Below are positions 39,834-49,996 of a DNA stretch of 64,000 nucleotides, piece by piece. The DNA is from an uncultured Burkholderiales bacterium. Its GTDB lineage: Bacteria; Pseudomonadota; Gammaproteobacteria; Burkholderiales; Eutrophovitaceae. Position 1 is the first letter of the stretch. Every line of letters starts with the position of its first letter. The stretch covers positions 43,082 through 107,081 of the forward strand of contig CATOSA010000040.1 of the NCBI GenBank assembly GCA_951812315.1, read 5' to 3'. Both the position numbers and the translations under genes were made by a program. The notes under the pieces are model-generated. The model made no database searches. It saw only the letters and a program-made list of their open reading frames with translations, and had not been told where the DNA came from.

Positions 39834-40808
39834 ATGCACTTCGTAATCATCGGCGCCGGCGCGCTCGGTTCCATCTATGCAGCATACCTCGCCCGCGACG
39901 GGCACAAGGTGTCACTGATCGCCCGCGGAGAACGGGCCGCAGGCCTTGCAAAGCACGGCGTCAGTATCGAGGGACCCGATTCGTTTTCGACCCAATGTGA
40001 TGTCGTGACACAGCCTGAAACACTACGTCAGGCCGACGTTGTCATCATGGCCGTAAAAACCTACGACACTGAAGAAGCTCTGGCTCCGCTCAAGGGACTC
40101 GAGGCCAAAAGCGCATTTTCGGTACAAAACGGCGTGCTCAAGAATGAGCAACTCAGTGAAGCCTTCGGATCGCAAGCAACACTGGGATCGGTCGGCATGC
40201 TCGGCGGAGAAGTTCTTCCGGGCAATGGCGATGTTCCCGGTACCGTTCGCTACAACATGCCAGGCACGACGATTATTGGTGAACGTGCCGGCGGTGAATC
40301 TTTACGCGTGAACGAAATCGTAGATGCGTTTGTTCGCTCCGGCCTCAATGCGCAGGCATCGGATAACATCACTTCGGTTGAATGGTCGAAATTCGTCGGC
40401 TGGTCGGCAGTAAGCGCACTCGCCGTGCTGACGCGCCTGCCGACATGGCGATTCCTGGCTGACGTCGATACCGCCTTGATCGCCGCCAGAATCATGCGCG
40501 AAACTGCGAATGTTGCTGTTGGCCATGGCGTGTCTTTGCCCGATAGCGGATTTACAAGCGGAAAAATTATTAACGCCAGCGAAGAAGACGCCGTCACTGC
40601 CGTCCTGGCTCATGGCGACAAGATGAAAGCGAATGCACCGACGTTCCGACAGTCAATATTGCAGGATGCAGATCGCAACCGGCGCCTCGAAGTCAATGAG
40701 ACGCTGGACTACACGTTAAAGCTGGCAAGCGAACTCGGCGTCGCTGCGCCGACACTTGATCTGTGCTGCAGGATGCTAAGAGTAGTATCGCGCGCCGCCG
40801 GCCAATAG
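39834..40808 (+). CDS. 2-dehydropantoate 2-reductase family protein (ApbA/PanE-like)
   Basis: MHFVIIGAGALGSIYAAYLARDGHKVSLIARGERA; ketopantoate reductase C-domain context. Confidence 0.88.
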   Translation: MHFVIIGAGALGSIYAAYLARDGHKVSLIARGERAAGLAKHGVSIEGPDSFSTQCDVVTQPETLRQADVVIMAVKTYDTEEALAPLKGLEAKSAFSVQNGVLKNEQLSEAFGSQATLGSVGMLGGEVLPGNGDVPGTVRYNMPGTTIIGERAGGESLRVNEIVDAFVRSGLNAQASDNITSVEWSKFVGWSAVSALAVLTRLPTWRFLADVDTALIAARIMRETANVAVGHGVSLPDSGFTSGKIINASEEDAVTAVLAHGDKMKANAPTFRQSILQDADRNRRLEVNETLDYTLKLASELGVAAPTLDLCCRMLRVVSRAAGQ

Positions 40809-40843
40809 GCTGTTCGACCCGGCTACCGACTGCACCGGCCCGG

Positions 40844-41230
40844 TCAGTCTCTTTTCATTCCGTTAGCGATCAACTCGTTGTATCCGCCATTGGCGACCGG
40901 GACAACCGTATACCCCTGTTCTCGCAATGCATCGACCACAATTTGTGCGCGCCCGCCAACTGAGCAGTAGGGGACGACAGGAACCGAGCGGTCAGGATAA
41001 GCTGCTGCGTAGTCCCGTGCCACCTTGTTATAAGGCATATGCACCGCACCTTCGACATGACCTGCGAGCCATTCCAGCGTGGTGCGCACGTCGAGGAAAA
41101 CAACTTCCTGGTCCAGGGATGCCGCCTCTTCTGGAGACAGGGACTGCCGTTTACTGAGATCAAGAGACCCGGCAATGCATGGCAAGGCAAATACCAATGC
41201 AAGCAAAAGGAAAATACGTCTCGATACCTT
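40844..41230 (-). CDS. rhodanese-like domain protein, secreted
   Basis: EVVFLDVRTTLEWLAGHVEGAVHMPYNKV ... VPYCSVGGRAQIVVDALREQGY. Confidence 0.85.
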   Translation of the reverse strand, partial: KVSRRIFLLLALVFALPCIAGSLDLSKRQSLSPEEAASLDQEVVFLDVRTTLEWLAGHVEGAVHMPYNKVARDYAAAYPDRSVPVVPYCSVGGRAQIVVDALREQGYTVVPVANGGYNELIANGMKRD

Positions 41231-41471
41231 CATTGCAACTCCTTGCTGACGGGCGACAGACAATTTTCTGATGTTCGCTGGTGCGATGTTACTACTTTCC
41301 AGTAGAGCGCTTCGCCGCCCGCGCAATAATGCTGTTTTGTCGAAAGAATTGTCGAATGTGCCCACCGTAACCGGCCCCCTCTTGTGCTGACCACCCCATC
41401 AACCGCACAATTGGGCAACCCGAACGAACAAATGGACCGACTAACTGCGTCCGACAAATGGAGGAACTTCA

Positions 41472-42322
41472 ATGCTCGCTGGCGTTTACTACTTTCCAAC
41501 CGACTACGGCATCGACATCACCGAACTTGCCCAGGCTCTTGAAGAGCGCGGCTATGACTCACTGTTTGTGTGCGAACACACGCATATCCCGGCGAGTCGC
41601 CGAACGCCGTTCCCCAGCGGGGGTGAGCTTCAGAAGAGATACGTGCATACGCATGATCCGTTTGTCACGCTGTCGTTCGCAGCGGCGGCAACGCAAAAAC
41701 TGAAGATCGGCACAGGCATTGCCCTGATTCCGCAACGTGACCCGATTGTCACGGCCAAAGCGGTGGCGAGCCTCGATCAGATGTCTAACGGGCGCTTTAT
41801 CTTCGCAATCGGGGGGGCTGGAACGTAGACGAGATGGAAAACCATGGCGCCCGCTATGAAACACGATTCAAGCTGCTTCGCGAACGCGTGCTGGCGATGA
41901 AGGAATTGTGGACGCAGGAAGAAGCGGAATTTCACGGAGAGTTCGTCAACTTTGACCCGGTGTGGATGTACCCGAAACCAAAACAGCGCCCGCACCCGCC
42001 GATCCTGATTGGCGGAGAAACAGACCATACGATCAAGAGAGTGGTCGAGTTCGCAGACGGATGGTTTCCAAGAGGGCGTAACAACTTTGATCCCAAGAAT
42101 GCCGTCACCCGATTGCATGACGCCGCGAAAGCGGCTGGACGCGACCCCGCTACGCTGCCGATTACCGTGTTCGCCGCTCCGCCGGATAGCGAGAAACTGG
42201 TGCCTTATCGCGAGGCCGGAATTCATCGTGTGCTATTCGAGGTTCCGGATGCAAGCCGTGACGAGATTCTGAGAGTGCTGGACAAGAATGCGCCACTCGT
42301 CGCGGAACTCGCGACGGATTAG
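41472..42322 (+). pseudogene. LLM-class (luciferase-like, F420-type) oxidoreductase, frameshifted at a G7 tract
   Basis: 41472-41828 ends ..FAIGGAGT*; next frame WNVDEMENHGARYETRFKLLRERVLAMKELWTQEEAEFHGEFV; adding one G to 41811-41817 restores the ORF. Confidence 0.88.
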
Positions 42323-42375
42323 TAATGTGCGCGGAACTAGCGACAGGTTAAAAGAGCTCTCGCGGAAATCGCGAC
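42301..42375. repeat. three degenerate copies of CGCGGAACTCGCGAC, ~30-bp spacing
   Basis: Starts 42301, 42330, 42361. Confidence 0.65.
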
Positions 42376-42437
42376 GGCGCGCTAGTCGAGGATCGAATTT
42401 CTTTTCAGGTTGAGAGTCCGCCGGCGAGTGCAGGCGT

Positions 42438-44063
42438 CTAACCATCCAACAGTGCGGCGCGATGCAGCCGAGAGAGCGCCTCGTCCAGAATCGACGTCAG
42501 GTGCTCGCCGCTCACTTCTTTCAAGGCCTCGCCTTTCGTCCTGATCACCATTGCGCCGCTGGCCAATGCAAAACGAAGATTGTCGATCAAAGTTTTCCGG
42601 TCATGTTGACCATCGAGCAACCGGATCAGGTGACGCTCGGCGTCATCGAGCAAGACCTGTTCATGCCTGAAGTTACTAACCATATTGCCAAGGCGCGCCT
42701 GAGCCCGGACCAGACTTGAAGCGACCGGTTTTTCTCCGACAGGCGGGAGCGGTTTGGGCGGATGCACCCACGCATCCACCAGCCTGGCACCCAGACAGGC
42801 CATCAATGACGATGCGAGCGTATTCTCGGTATTCAATTCGCCCCGCTCATTCTCGTTGGAACGGTCTGACAGCTTGCCGGTCGGCAATGCCTTCAGCGAA
42901 GCCGAGTGCAAGTCACCAAACGAAAGTGTGCCTGGCCACTGGCGAGCGAGCTGTTGGAGCGAAGCCTTCACGACAGGCTCCCCGCTCGAGATCTTGTGCT
43001 CTTCGCTTTTTATGCTCACGGGTTCATCACTAGCCAGATCAATTTGGTCTTCAGGCATAAGAGCGGTCAACCTGAAATGGAATTTGCGCATGATATCGGC
43101 TTGTAGGTCCCTGTTGAGAGCTACATCGTCATGGCAAAGAAGCGTACGGCGGAAACTGCGGTTGCGCAGAAAATCCATGTATTGCTCCTGCTGCATCATG
43201 GACAATCCAGTTAACGCGTCTCGCGCCTTCTTCGGAAGAAACTTCGCCAGCATGCGCGAGAAATCCACATCACCGAGATATTGCAATCCAGCGGCCTGTG
43301 ATCGCGCAGCGAATTCATGAAAGTACACGGGATCATTAACTGGCTCGAGATAATCGTGAAAAAGTTGTGCGTCCTGCAATGGTTTGATCTCACCCATCTC
43401 GTGCTTGAGCACAGTCCCGTAGGCAGTGTTCGGGGCACAATTGTCGCGCAGGAATTCCAGCATCGCTCGTGACTGCGTAATCTGGTCGCGGGGATACTCC
43501 CTTCCGGAGACATGGTAGAGCATCATGTCACGAATCATGCGCCGGAAATGCCAGCCAGGATAAACGTTGTACGAAACCATCGCGACACCGCCGGCTGCGA
43601 GATTGTTCTTGCAGATCGCGAGAATTTTCTCCTTCACGTTATCTGGAACCCAGGAATAGATGCCGTGGCAGACAATGTAGTCGAACCTTCCCCACGAATC
43701 GTCCACGGTCAGAATATCGCTTTGTTCGAAACGAACATTCTGAATGCCCGCTTCTGCGGCGAGTTTTTTCGCATCGGTAATCTGAACAGCGGATAGATCG
43801 AGCCCCACGAAAGTACTACCAGGCAGGTCTCGCGCCATCGGCAGAATATTCGAACCGGAGGCGCACCCGATCTCGAGTACGCGGCAGTCGGTAATTGCAA
43901 CTGGCTGCATGCCGAACAGCGTCGCGATAGCTTCCAGTTGGCGAGGGTGAGTGCCCCGATGCGTCCAGTTCGGGTATGGCACCTTGTCGTAGGTATTCTC
44001 GCAGGAAGCTGTGTTCATGGAGACTTTCTCATGCGTCATGTCTGTCAATATTGCAAAAGCCAA
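42438..44063 (-). CDS. class I SAM methyltransferase with methyltransferase-regulatory-type C-terminal domain
   Basis: VLEIGCASGSNILPMARDLPGSTFVGLDLSAVQI; long C-terminal regulatory region. Confidence 0.82.
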   Translation of the reverse strand: MAFAILTDMTHEKVSMNTASCENTYDKVPYPNWTHRGTHPRQLEAIATLFGMQPVAITDCRVLEIGCASGSNILPMARDLPGSTFVGLDLSAVQITDAKKLAAEAGIQNVRFEQSDILTVDDSWGRFDYIVCHGIYSWVPDNVKEKILAICKNNLAAGGVAMVSYNVYPGWHFRRMIRDMMLYHVSGREYPRDQITQSRAMLEFLRDNCAPNTAYGTVLKHEMGEIKPLQDAQLFHDYLEPVNDPVYFHEFAARSQAAGLQYLGDVDFSRMLAKFLPKKARDALTGLSMMQQEQYMDFLRNRSFRRTLLCHDDVALNRDLQADIMRKFHFRLTALMPEDQIDLASDEPVSIKSEEHKISSGEPVVKASLQQLARQWPGTLSFGDLHSASLKALPTGKLSDRSNENERGELNTENTLASSLMACLGARLVDAWVHPPKPLPPVGEKPVASSLVRAQARLGNMVSNFRHEQVLLDDAERHLIRLLDGQHDRKTLIDNLRFALASGAMVIRTKGEALKEVSGEHLTSILDEALSRLHRAALLDG

Positions 44064-44071
44064 TGATGTGG

Positions 44072-44957
44072 CTAGTCGGAAAAGCTACCGGGCCAGCCTT
44101 CCAGCAATGAGGCGTTATGCAACCGCGAGAGCGCCTTGTTCAGAATCAATGTCAGGTGCTCGCCGCTCACTTCTTTCAATGCCTCGCCTTTCGTCTTGAT
44201 CACCATGGCGCCGCTTGCGAAAGCAGAACGTAAGTTGTCAATCATCTTTTCCCGATCGTGTTCGCCATCTAGTAATCGGATCAGGTGACGCTCGGTGTCA
44301 TCGAGCATGATCTGTTCGTGCCTGAAGTTGCTGACCATATTGCCAAGGCGCTCCTGAGCCCGGACGAGACTTGACGCGAACGGTTTTTCGCTGACGGGTG
44401 ATAGCGGCTTGGGCGGATGCAACCATGCGTGCACGAGCCCGGCGCCCAGAAACATCATCATTGACGAGGCGAGCGAGGTCCCGCTTGCTGACGCCATCTC
44501 TTTTCCACCACCCGTTTGGCGTGGCTGCTTATCAGCCGGCAAGGCATTCAATGCAGCGGCGTGCAAGTCATCGAATGACATTGTGTCGGGCCACTAGCTT
44601 GCGAGTTGTTTAACCGCTGCCTTGACAACAGGCTCCGCGCTCGAAATCTTGTGCCCCCCCGATCTTGAAGCGGACGGGATCATCACTTTCCAGGTCAATC
44701 TGATCCGCGCGCAGTGCGGTTGTCATTGCAAAGTGAAACTTTCGCATGACATCGGCGTGCAAATTCCTCTCGAGCGCGACGTCATCATGGCACAGGAGGG
44801 TACGGCGGAACGTGTGATTGTGCAGGAAGTCCATGTACTGCTCCTGCTGAATCATCGGCAAACCGGTTAACGCGTCTTGTGCATTCTTTGGCAGAAACTT
44901 CGCCAGCATGCGCGAAAACTCCACGTCCCCCAGGTATTGCAAACCGGCAGTCCGCAA
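44072..44957 (-). pseudogene. 5'-truncated tandem paralog of the 42438-44063 methyltransferase
   Basis: QYLGDVEFSRMLAKFLPKNAQDALTGLPM.. and MSFDDLHAAALNALPADKQ.. parallel the upstream gene; frame break at C7 44654-44660 and TAG at 44594-44596. Confidence 0.88.
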
Positions 44958-45016
44958 ATGACCGATTGGTCTTGTTAGAATCCGGTCGCCAACAAGTACA
45001 ACAACCTGTCGAGAAA

Positions 45017-46102
45017 ATGACCAGCCAACTGTTTACGCCGATTTCCCTGAACCAGATTGAACTTCCCAACCGTATTGTCGTCTCGCCAATGTGTCAGTAC
45101 ATGGCGAACGATGGTTCTGCGACCGACTGGCATCTGATGCATTGCGGCCAGATGTCCATGGGCGCAGGTGCGCTGCTGATACTTGAGGCGACCCACGTCG
45201 CACCGGAAGGGCGGATTTCACACCGCTGCCTCGGTCTTTATAGCGATGAGAACGAGGCAGCGATCAAGCGCGTGGTTGATTTTTGCAAAGCGCATGGCGT
45301 TGCAAAAATGGGCATTCAGCTTGCGCATGCCGGGCGCAAGGGTTCGGCACATACGCCGTTCGAGAGCGTCAGTCCGCTAGGCCCCGACGAGGAACCGTGG
45401 ACAACCCTCGCTCCGTCAGCGCTGGCGTTCGCTCCGGATTGGCCGGTGCCACAGGCAATGTCCGCCGATGAAATGAAAAACGTAAAACAACAATTCGTGG
45501 ATTCCGCGAAGCGCGCCGTTCGCGTCGGGTTTGACGTTGTTGAATTGCACATGGCGCATGGATACTTGCTGCACGAGTTTGTTTCGGCTATTTCCAACCA
45601 TCGTCAGGACGACTATGGCGGATCAGCTGAAAAGCGGATGCGCTATCCACTCGAGGTGTTCGAGGCTGTACGCGAAGTCGTGCCGCACGATCGGGCGCTG
45701 GGGGCGCGTATCTCGGCGACGGATTGGGTCGATGGCGGCATAACGCCGGACGAAATGGTTTCTCTGGCGAGAAGCTTGAAGTCGCTTGGTTGCGATTTCG
45801 TCGACGTCACGTCCGGTCAGCTCGACCCGCGCCAGAAGATCCCGTTCGCACCCGGCTTCAACGTTCCGTTTACCCGGCGTGTTCGCGAAGAAGTCGGATT
45901 GACAACAATGGCGGTCGGCATGATTACCAAACCGCAGCAGGCCGAAGAGATCGTCGCCAGTGGCGGCGCCGATCTGGTCGCTCTGGCAAGAGGCGTCATG
46001 GATGACCCGCGCTGGGCCTGGCATGCTGCACGTGAACTTGGCGCCGAGACCGGTTACCCGATGAACTATCAGCGTTGCCATCCGTCAGTATGGAGGGCAT
46101 GA
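45017..46102 (+). CDS. NADH:flavin oxidoreductase / Old Yellow Enzyme
   Basis: LFTPISLNQIELPNRIVVSPMCQYMANDGSATDWHLMHCG; AHAGRKG; HMAHGYLLHEFVSAISNHRQDDYGGS. Confidence 0.95.
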   Translation: MTSQLFTPISLNQIELPNRIVVSPMCQYMANDGSATDWHLMHCGQMSMGAGALLILEATHVAPEGRISHRCLGLYSDENEAAIKRVVDFCKAHGVAKMGIQLAHAGRKGSAHTPFESVSPLGPDEEPWTTLAPSALAFAPDWPVPQAMSADEMKNVKQQFVDSAKRAVRVGFDVVELHMAHGYLLHEFVSAISNHRQDDYGGSAEKRMRYPLEVFEAVREVVPHDRALGARISATDWVDGGITPDEMVSLARSLKSLGCDFVDVTSGQLDPRQKIPFAPGFNVPFTRRVREEVGLTTMAVGMITKPQQAEEIVASGGADLVALARGVMDDPRWAWHAARELGAETGYPMNYQRCHPSVWRA

Positions 46103-46137
46103 CGACTGCCCGCTGCCATTGGCTGTCTTCCTGAGTC

Positions 46138-48699
46138 TTGTTGACGATGCCTTCGGCCGATACTGAAATTAAAACCGGTCCAAGCCGTGGCGGCATGCGC
46201 GGCGGATTCGGAACGTTCGGCGGCGTATTCACGCCGAGCATCCTGACGATTCTCGGGATCATTCTATTCCTGCGCCTCGGTTACGTTGTTGGTAGCAGTG
46301 GACTGATTAAAGGCCTGGCGATCATCCTGCTTGCCAACGTCATTTCGGTCTTAACGACGTTTTCGCTGTCGGCGATTGCTACGAACTTCAAGGTCAAGGG
46401 CGGCGGTATTTACTACTTGATCTCTCGCACGCTTGGTCTGCGATATGGCGGTTCCATCGGAGTCGTACTCTTTCTCGCGCAATCCGTGTCAATCGGTTTT
46501 TACTGCGTTGGCTTCGCAGAGGTACTGGCGGCGATGGTCAGCTCGGACAACCAGTTACTCATCCAGGTTGTTGCCGCCATTGCGGTCCTGTCATTGTTCG
46601 CGGTGGCATGGCGTGGTGCTGACTTTGCGACGCGGTTCCAGTATTTCATCCTGGTATTGCTGGCAGCATCGATCTTGTCATTCGTTGCAGGCGCATTGGG
46701 TCAATGGGATGGCGGTCAGCTGGCTCAGAACATGGGTCGGCCAGCGCAATCACCGCCGTTCTGGGTCGTGTTCGCTATCTTCTTTCCAGCCGTGACCGGT
46801 TTCACGCAGGGCGTCGCAATGTCGGGCGAATTGCGTGACCCCGGCAAGAGCATCCCTGTCGGGACTTTCCTCGCGGTCGGGCTATCAATTGTGATTTACC
46901 TCGGCGTCGCAATTCTGTTCTCGGGCAGCGCGCCCAACGACGTTCTGGCGAGTGATCACGCAGTGATGCGCAATATATCTGCGGCCGGCTGGCTGATTGA
47001 TGTCGGTGTAGTCGTAGCAGCGCTTTTGTCTGCGTTGGCGTCTTTCCTCGGTGCGCCCCGAATTCTCCAATCTCTTGCGGGCGATCGCGTCTTTCCGTTT
47101 CTTCAGCCGTTCGCGCATGGCGTAGGTGCACGGCGCAATCCCCGTCGTGGCGTAGTGCTTTCATGTGCGATCGCGCTTGCCGTTGTAGCGCTCGGTTCTC
47201 TGGATGCGATTGCGCTGGTGGTGTCGATGTTTTTCCTCGTGTCCTACGGATTGGTAAATTACGCGACCTATTTCGAAGCCAGTGCCGAGAGTCCATCGTT
47301 CAGGCCGACGTTTCGCTGGTACAACAAGGTGTTCAGCCTCGCAGGATTATTTGCCTGCGTTGGCGTTGCAGTGGCGATTGATATTTGGTCTGCGGTCATC
47401 GCCATCGCGATTCTTCTGGCGATTCTTCAGTATCTGAAAGTGAAGGGTAGCGCCGCGCGCTGGGCTGACAGCCGGCGTTCGTTCTACCTGAAGCAAGTGC
47501 GTGAGAATCTGCTGGCTGCATCCCGCGAAACCGAACATTCGCGCGATTGGCGGCTGAACATTCTTGCTTTCTCGGATAGTCCGGCGCGGCGTGCCGGGCT
47601 GCTGCGGTTCGCTTCCTGGGTTGAAGGAGGAAGCGGTCTTACCACAGTGGTACGTGTGCTCGAAGGTGAAGGTGTGCGGATGCTCAAATCGCGCGAGACC
47701 GCCATCGATGAACTGACAAAGGAACTGAAGAAGTACGGGTCGAATGCTTTCCCGATGGTAATTGCCGCACCGAGCTTCGAAGCTGCGCTGCCAATTGTTG
47801 TCCAGGCTGCGGGAACCGGTCCGATTAGTAACAACACTGTGCTCGCGAACTGGTTTGACGGGAAATCGGGACTGATCAACGAATGGGCGAGTAACCGCTT
47901 TGGCCGTCGCTTGCGCACCGCTTTCCGCCTTGGGAGCAACCTTCTTATCCTTAATGCCGAACAGGCAGAATGGGAACAGCTTGATGCTGTCTCGTCGAGC
48001 GACCGCGTCATTGATATATGGTGGCAGGCAGACAAGACCGGGCAGATGATGGTATTGCTTGCGTATCTGATGACTCGCAGTGACGATTGGCGCGACGCGA
48101 CCATACGCGTTCTGGTCCCGGTCGATCAGACGGAGGCAGACACGCATCTGGGCGAAGTGAAGGCAGTGCTCACAGCGGCGCGCATTGAAGCGGATACTGC
48201 GTTGGTAGTTGACGCCAACAGCGAATCCATCGCCGCGCAGTCTGCAAACGCATCCATCGTGTTTATGCAATTTGCAATTCGCGACGGACGTATCGCTGAT
48301 CCGTTTGGCAACGACGTTAGCCTGATACTGCCGCGTTTACCCATGGTGGTTATGTCTATGGCTGCCCAGGACGTTGACCTTGATGCGCAGCCAGACGAAG
48401 GTAGTGCTGCGCGAAACGCAGCACTACTCGATCGCGTCAGTGACGCGCAACGTCGCGCGGCACGCGCGCAACAAGAGACGGCTGAGGCAGCCGATGCAGC
48501 ACGCAGCGCGGTTTCGGCTATGGCAGGCGCTGCGTCTGAAGGCGTCAATCAGGAGACGATTGAAAAGCTCCGTGGCGAACTCGAAGATGCCCAGAAGCAG
48601 GCCCAGAAAGCGGCCCGCCGTGCTGTAGTTACGTCCGGGCGTCGGGAGGCTGCGGAGCGTGCGGCCAGAGAAGCGGGACTGGATGTGCCCGACACGTAA
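46138..48699 (+). CDS. amino acid permease / SLC12-type cation-chloride cotransporter-like protein with Ala-rich coiled-coil tail
   Basis: GTFGGVFTPSILTILGIILFLRLGYVVGSSGLIKGLAIILLANVISVLTTFSLSAIATN; 12-TM-like; C-terminal AARAQQETAEAADAARSAVSAMAG... Confidence 0.85.
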   Translation: MLTMPSADTEIKTGPSRGGMRGGFGTFGGVFTPSILTILGIILFLRLGYVVGSSGLIKGLAIILLANVISVLTTFSLSAIATNFKVKGGGIYYLISRTLGLRYGGSIGVVLFLAQSVSIGFYCVGFAEVLAAMVSSDNQLLIQVVAAIAVLSLFAVAWRGADFATRFQYFILVLLAASILSFVAGALGQWDGGQLAQNMGRPAQSPPFWVVFAIFFPAVTGFTQGVAMSGELRDPGKSIPVGTFLAVGLSIVIYLGVAILFSGSAPNDVLASDHAVMRNISAAGWLIDVGVVVAALLSALASFLGAPRILQSLAGDRVFPFLQPFAHGVGARRNPRRGVVLSCAIALAVVALGSLDAIALVVSMFFLVSYGLVNYATYFEASAESPSFRPTFRWYNKVFSLAGLFACVGVAVAIDIWSAVIAIAILLAILQYLKVKGSAARWADSRRSFYLKQVRENLLAASRETEHSRDWRLNILAFSDSPARRAGLLRFASWVEGGSGLTTVVRVLEGEGVRMLKSRETAIDELTKELKKYGSNAFPMVIAAPSFEAALPIVVQAAGTGPISNNTVLANWFDGKSGLINEWASNRFGRRLRTAFRLGSNLLILNAEQAEWEQLDAVSSSDRVIDIWWQADKTGQMMVLLAYLMTRSDDWRDATIRVLVPVDQTEADTHLGEVKAVLTAARIEADTALVVDANSESIAAQSANASIVFMQFAIRDGRIADPFGNDVSLILPRLPMVVMSMAAQDVDLDAQPDEGSAARNAALLDRVSDAQRRAARAQQETAEAADAARSAVSAMAGAASEGVNQETIEKLRGELEDAQKQAQKAARRAVVTSGRREAAERAAREAGLDVPDT
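48401..48427. repeat. perfect 11-bp hairpin inside CDS
   Basis: GTAGTGCTGCG CGAAA CGCAGCACTAC. Confidence 0.9.
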
Positions 48700-48788
48700 C
48701 GTGGCTGCTATCACATGGCAAATTTTGAACGACCTGCGATCGTTGCAGGCGAATTGCAAACCGAACTGTTCCTGGCAGTTATACATTC

Positions 48789-49343
48789 ATGTCTGAAAGT
48801 CATCGTCTTGCATCCCCGGCTATCCGTTCCTGCACAGAACAGGACTTTGACGATATTCATTTCATCATCAATGAAGCGGCGCAGGCATATCGCGGCGTAA
48901 TACCTGCTGATTGCTGGCACGAACCCTATATGGGGCGCGCTGAACTCAGGCGTGAAATTGAATCTGGCGTGAATTTTCTCGGGTACGAAAGTGATGGAGA
49001 ACTGCGAGGCGTTATGGGGGTGCAGTGCGTCTCGGATGTAACGTTGATCCGTCATGCCTATGTGAGAACCGTAGTGCAGCGCGACGGCGTGGGCGCCGCT
49101 TTGCTTGTCAGGATTGTGGCCGAAGCTATGCCGCCAGTGCTGGTCGGGACCTGGGCTGCAGCGAGCTGGGCCATCGCCTTCTACCAAAAACACGGATTTG
49201 AATTGGCCGCTCCGGAAAGAACTGCAACATTGCTGCGCCACTACTGGACGATTTCCCAAAGACAGCTCGAAACGTCGGTGGTGCTAGCGTGCAATGAGGC
49301 GCACAATATTCGTACAGCCGAGAGTGAAGCAGGTGACCCATGA
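48789..49343 (+). CDS. GNAT-family N-acetyltransferase
   Basis: IRSCTEQDFDDIHFIINEAAQAYRG ... VRTVVQRDGVGAALLVRIV. Confidence 0.8.
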   Translation: MSESHRLASPAIRSCTEQDFDDIHFIINEAAQAYRGVIPADCWHEPYMGRAELRREIESGVNFLGYESDGELRGVMGVQCVSDVTLIRHAYVRTVVQRDGVGAALLVRIVAEAMPPVLVGTWAAASWAIAFYQKHGFELAAPERTATLLRHYWTISQRQLETSVVLACNEAHNIRTAESEAGDP

Positions 49344-49951
49344 AAGCTGATCAGGATTTGCGTTCAAAACGCAGAGAGTTTCTTGCCGCAGGTGCGACAT
49401 TGCCATTGGCGCTGGCTACAGGCACGTTGACTGTTGGCATACTGGCGCAACGCACGTCGCTGGCTGCAACGCCGGACTGTGGAGATGGTCCTACGCCGCG
49501 GCAGACAGCTGGCCCATTTTTCAAACCCGAGTCGCCGCTGCGAACGTCGCTCGTCGAGGCCGGCGCAAGCCGTGATGCGATGATGCTCAGCGGTCGCGTA
49601 TTGTCGACGTCATGCAAGCCTGTCACCGGTGCGTTGATCGACTTCTGGCACTGCGATGCACAGGGAAATTACGATAATCGGGGCTACCGCTTCCGTGGCT
49701 ATCAGTTCGCAGATGACGATGGACGCTTTTCGTTGCAAACGGCAGTGCCGGGTTTGTATCCGGGCCGCACCAGGCATTTCCATGTCATCGTACAGGCCCC
49801 CAATCGCCGTCCTTTGACAACCCAGCTGTATTTCCCTGGCGAACGTTTGAACGAGAGGGACTTCTTGTTCAGTCCGGCGTTGGTCATGAACGTCTCTGGC
49901 GACAGCGCGCCAATGCGTGCACAGTTTGATTTCGTGCTCAACCTGAGTTGA
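49340..49951 (+). CDS. intradiol ring-cleavage dioxygenase (protocatechuate 3,4-dioxygenase beta-like), Tat signal
   Basis: SKRREFLAAGATLPLALATG; TPRQTAGPFFKPESPLRTSL; LIDFWHCDAQGNYDNRGYRFRGYQFADDDGRFSLQTAVPGLYPGRTRHFHV. Confidence 0.88.
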   Translation: MKADQDLRSKRREFLAAGATLPLALATGTLTVGILAQRTSLAATPDCGDGPTPRQTAGPFFKPESPLRTSLVEAGASRDAMMLSGRVLSTSCKPVTGALIDFWHCDAQGNYDNRGYRFRGYQFADDDGRFSLQTAVPGLYPGRTRHFHVIVQAPNRRPLTTQLYFPGERLNERDFLFSPALVMNVSGDSAPMRAQFDFVLNLS

Positions 49952-49996
49952 GGCGTCGGATGCGAGACGGCGATCTGGCTGATACAAGACGCCTAA

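Noticed and set aside
47347-48270. 307-aa minus-strand ORF
   Set aside because: Antisense to the SLC12-like permease; shadow ORF with no recognisable domain.
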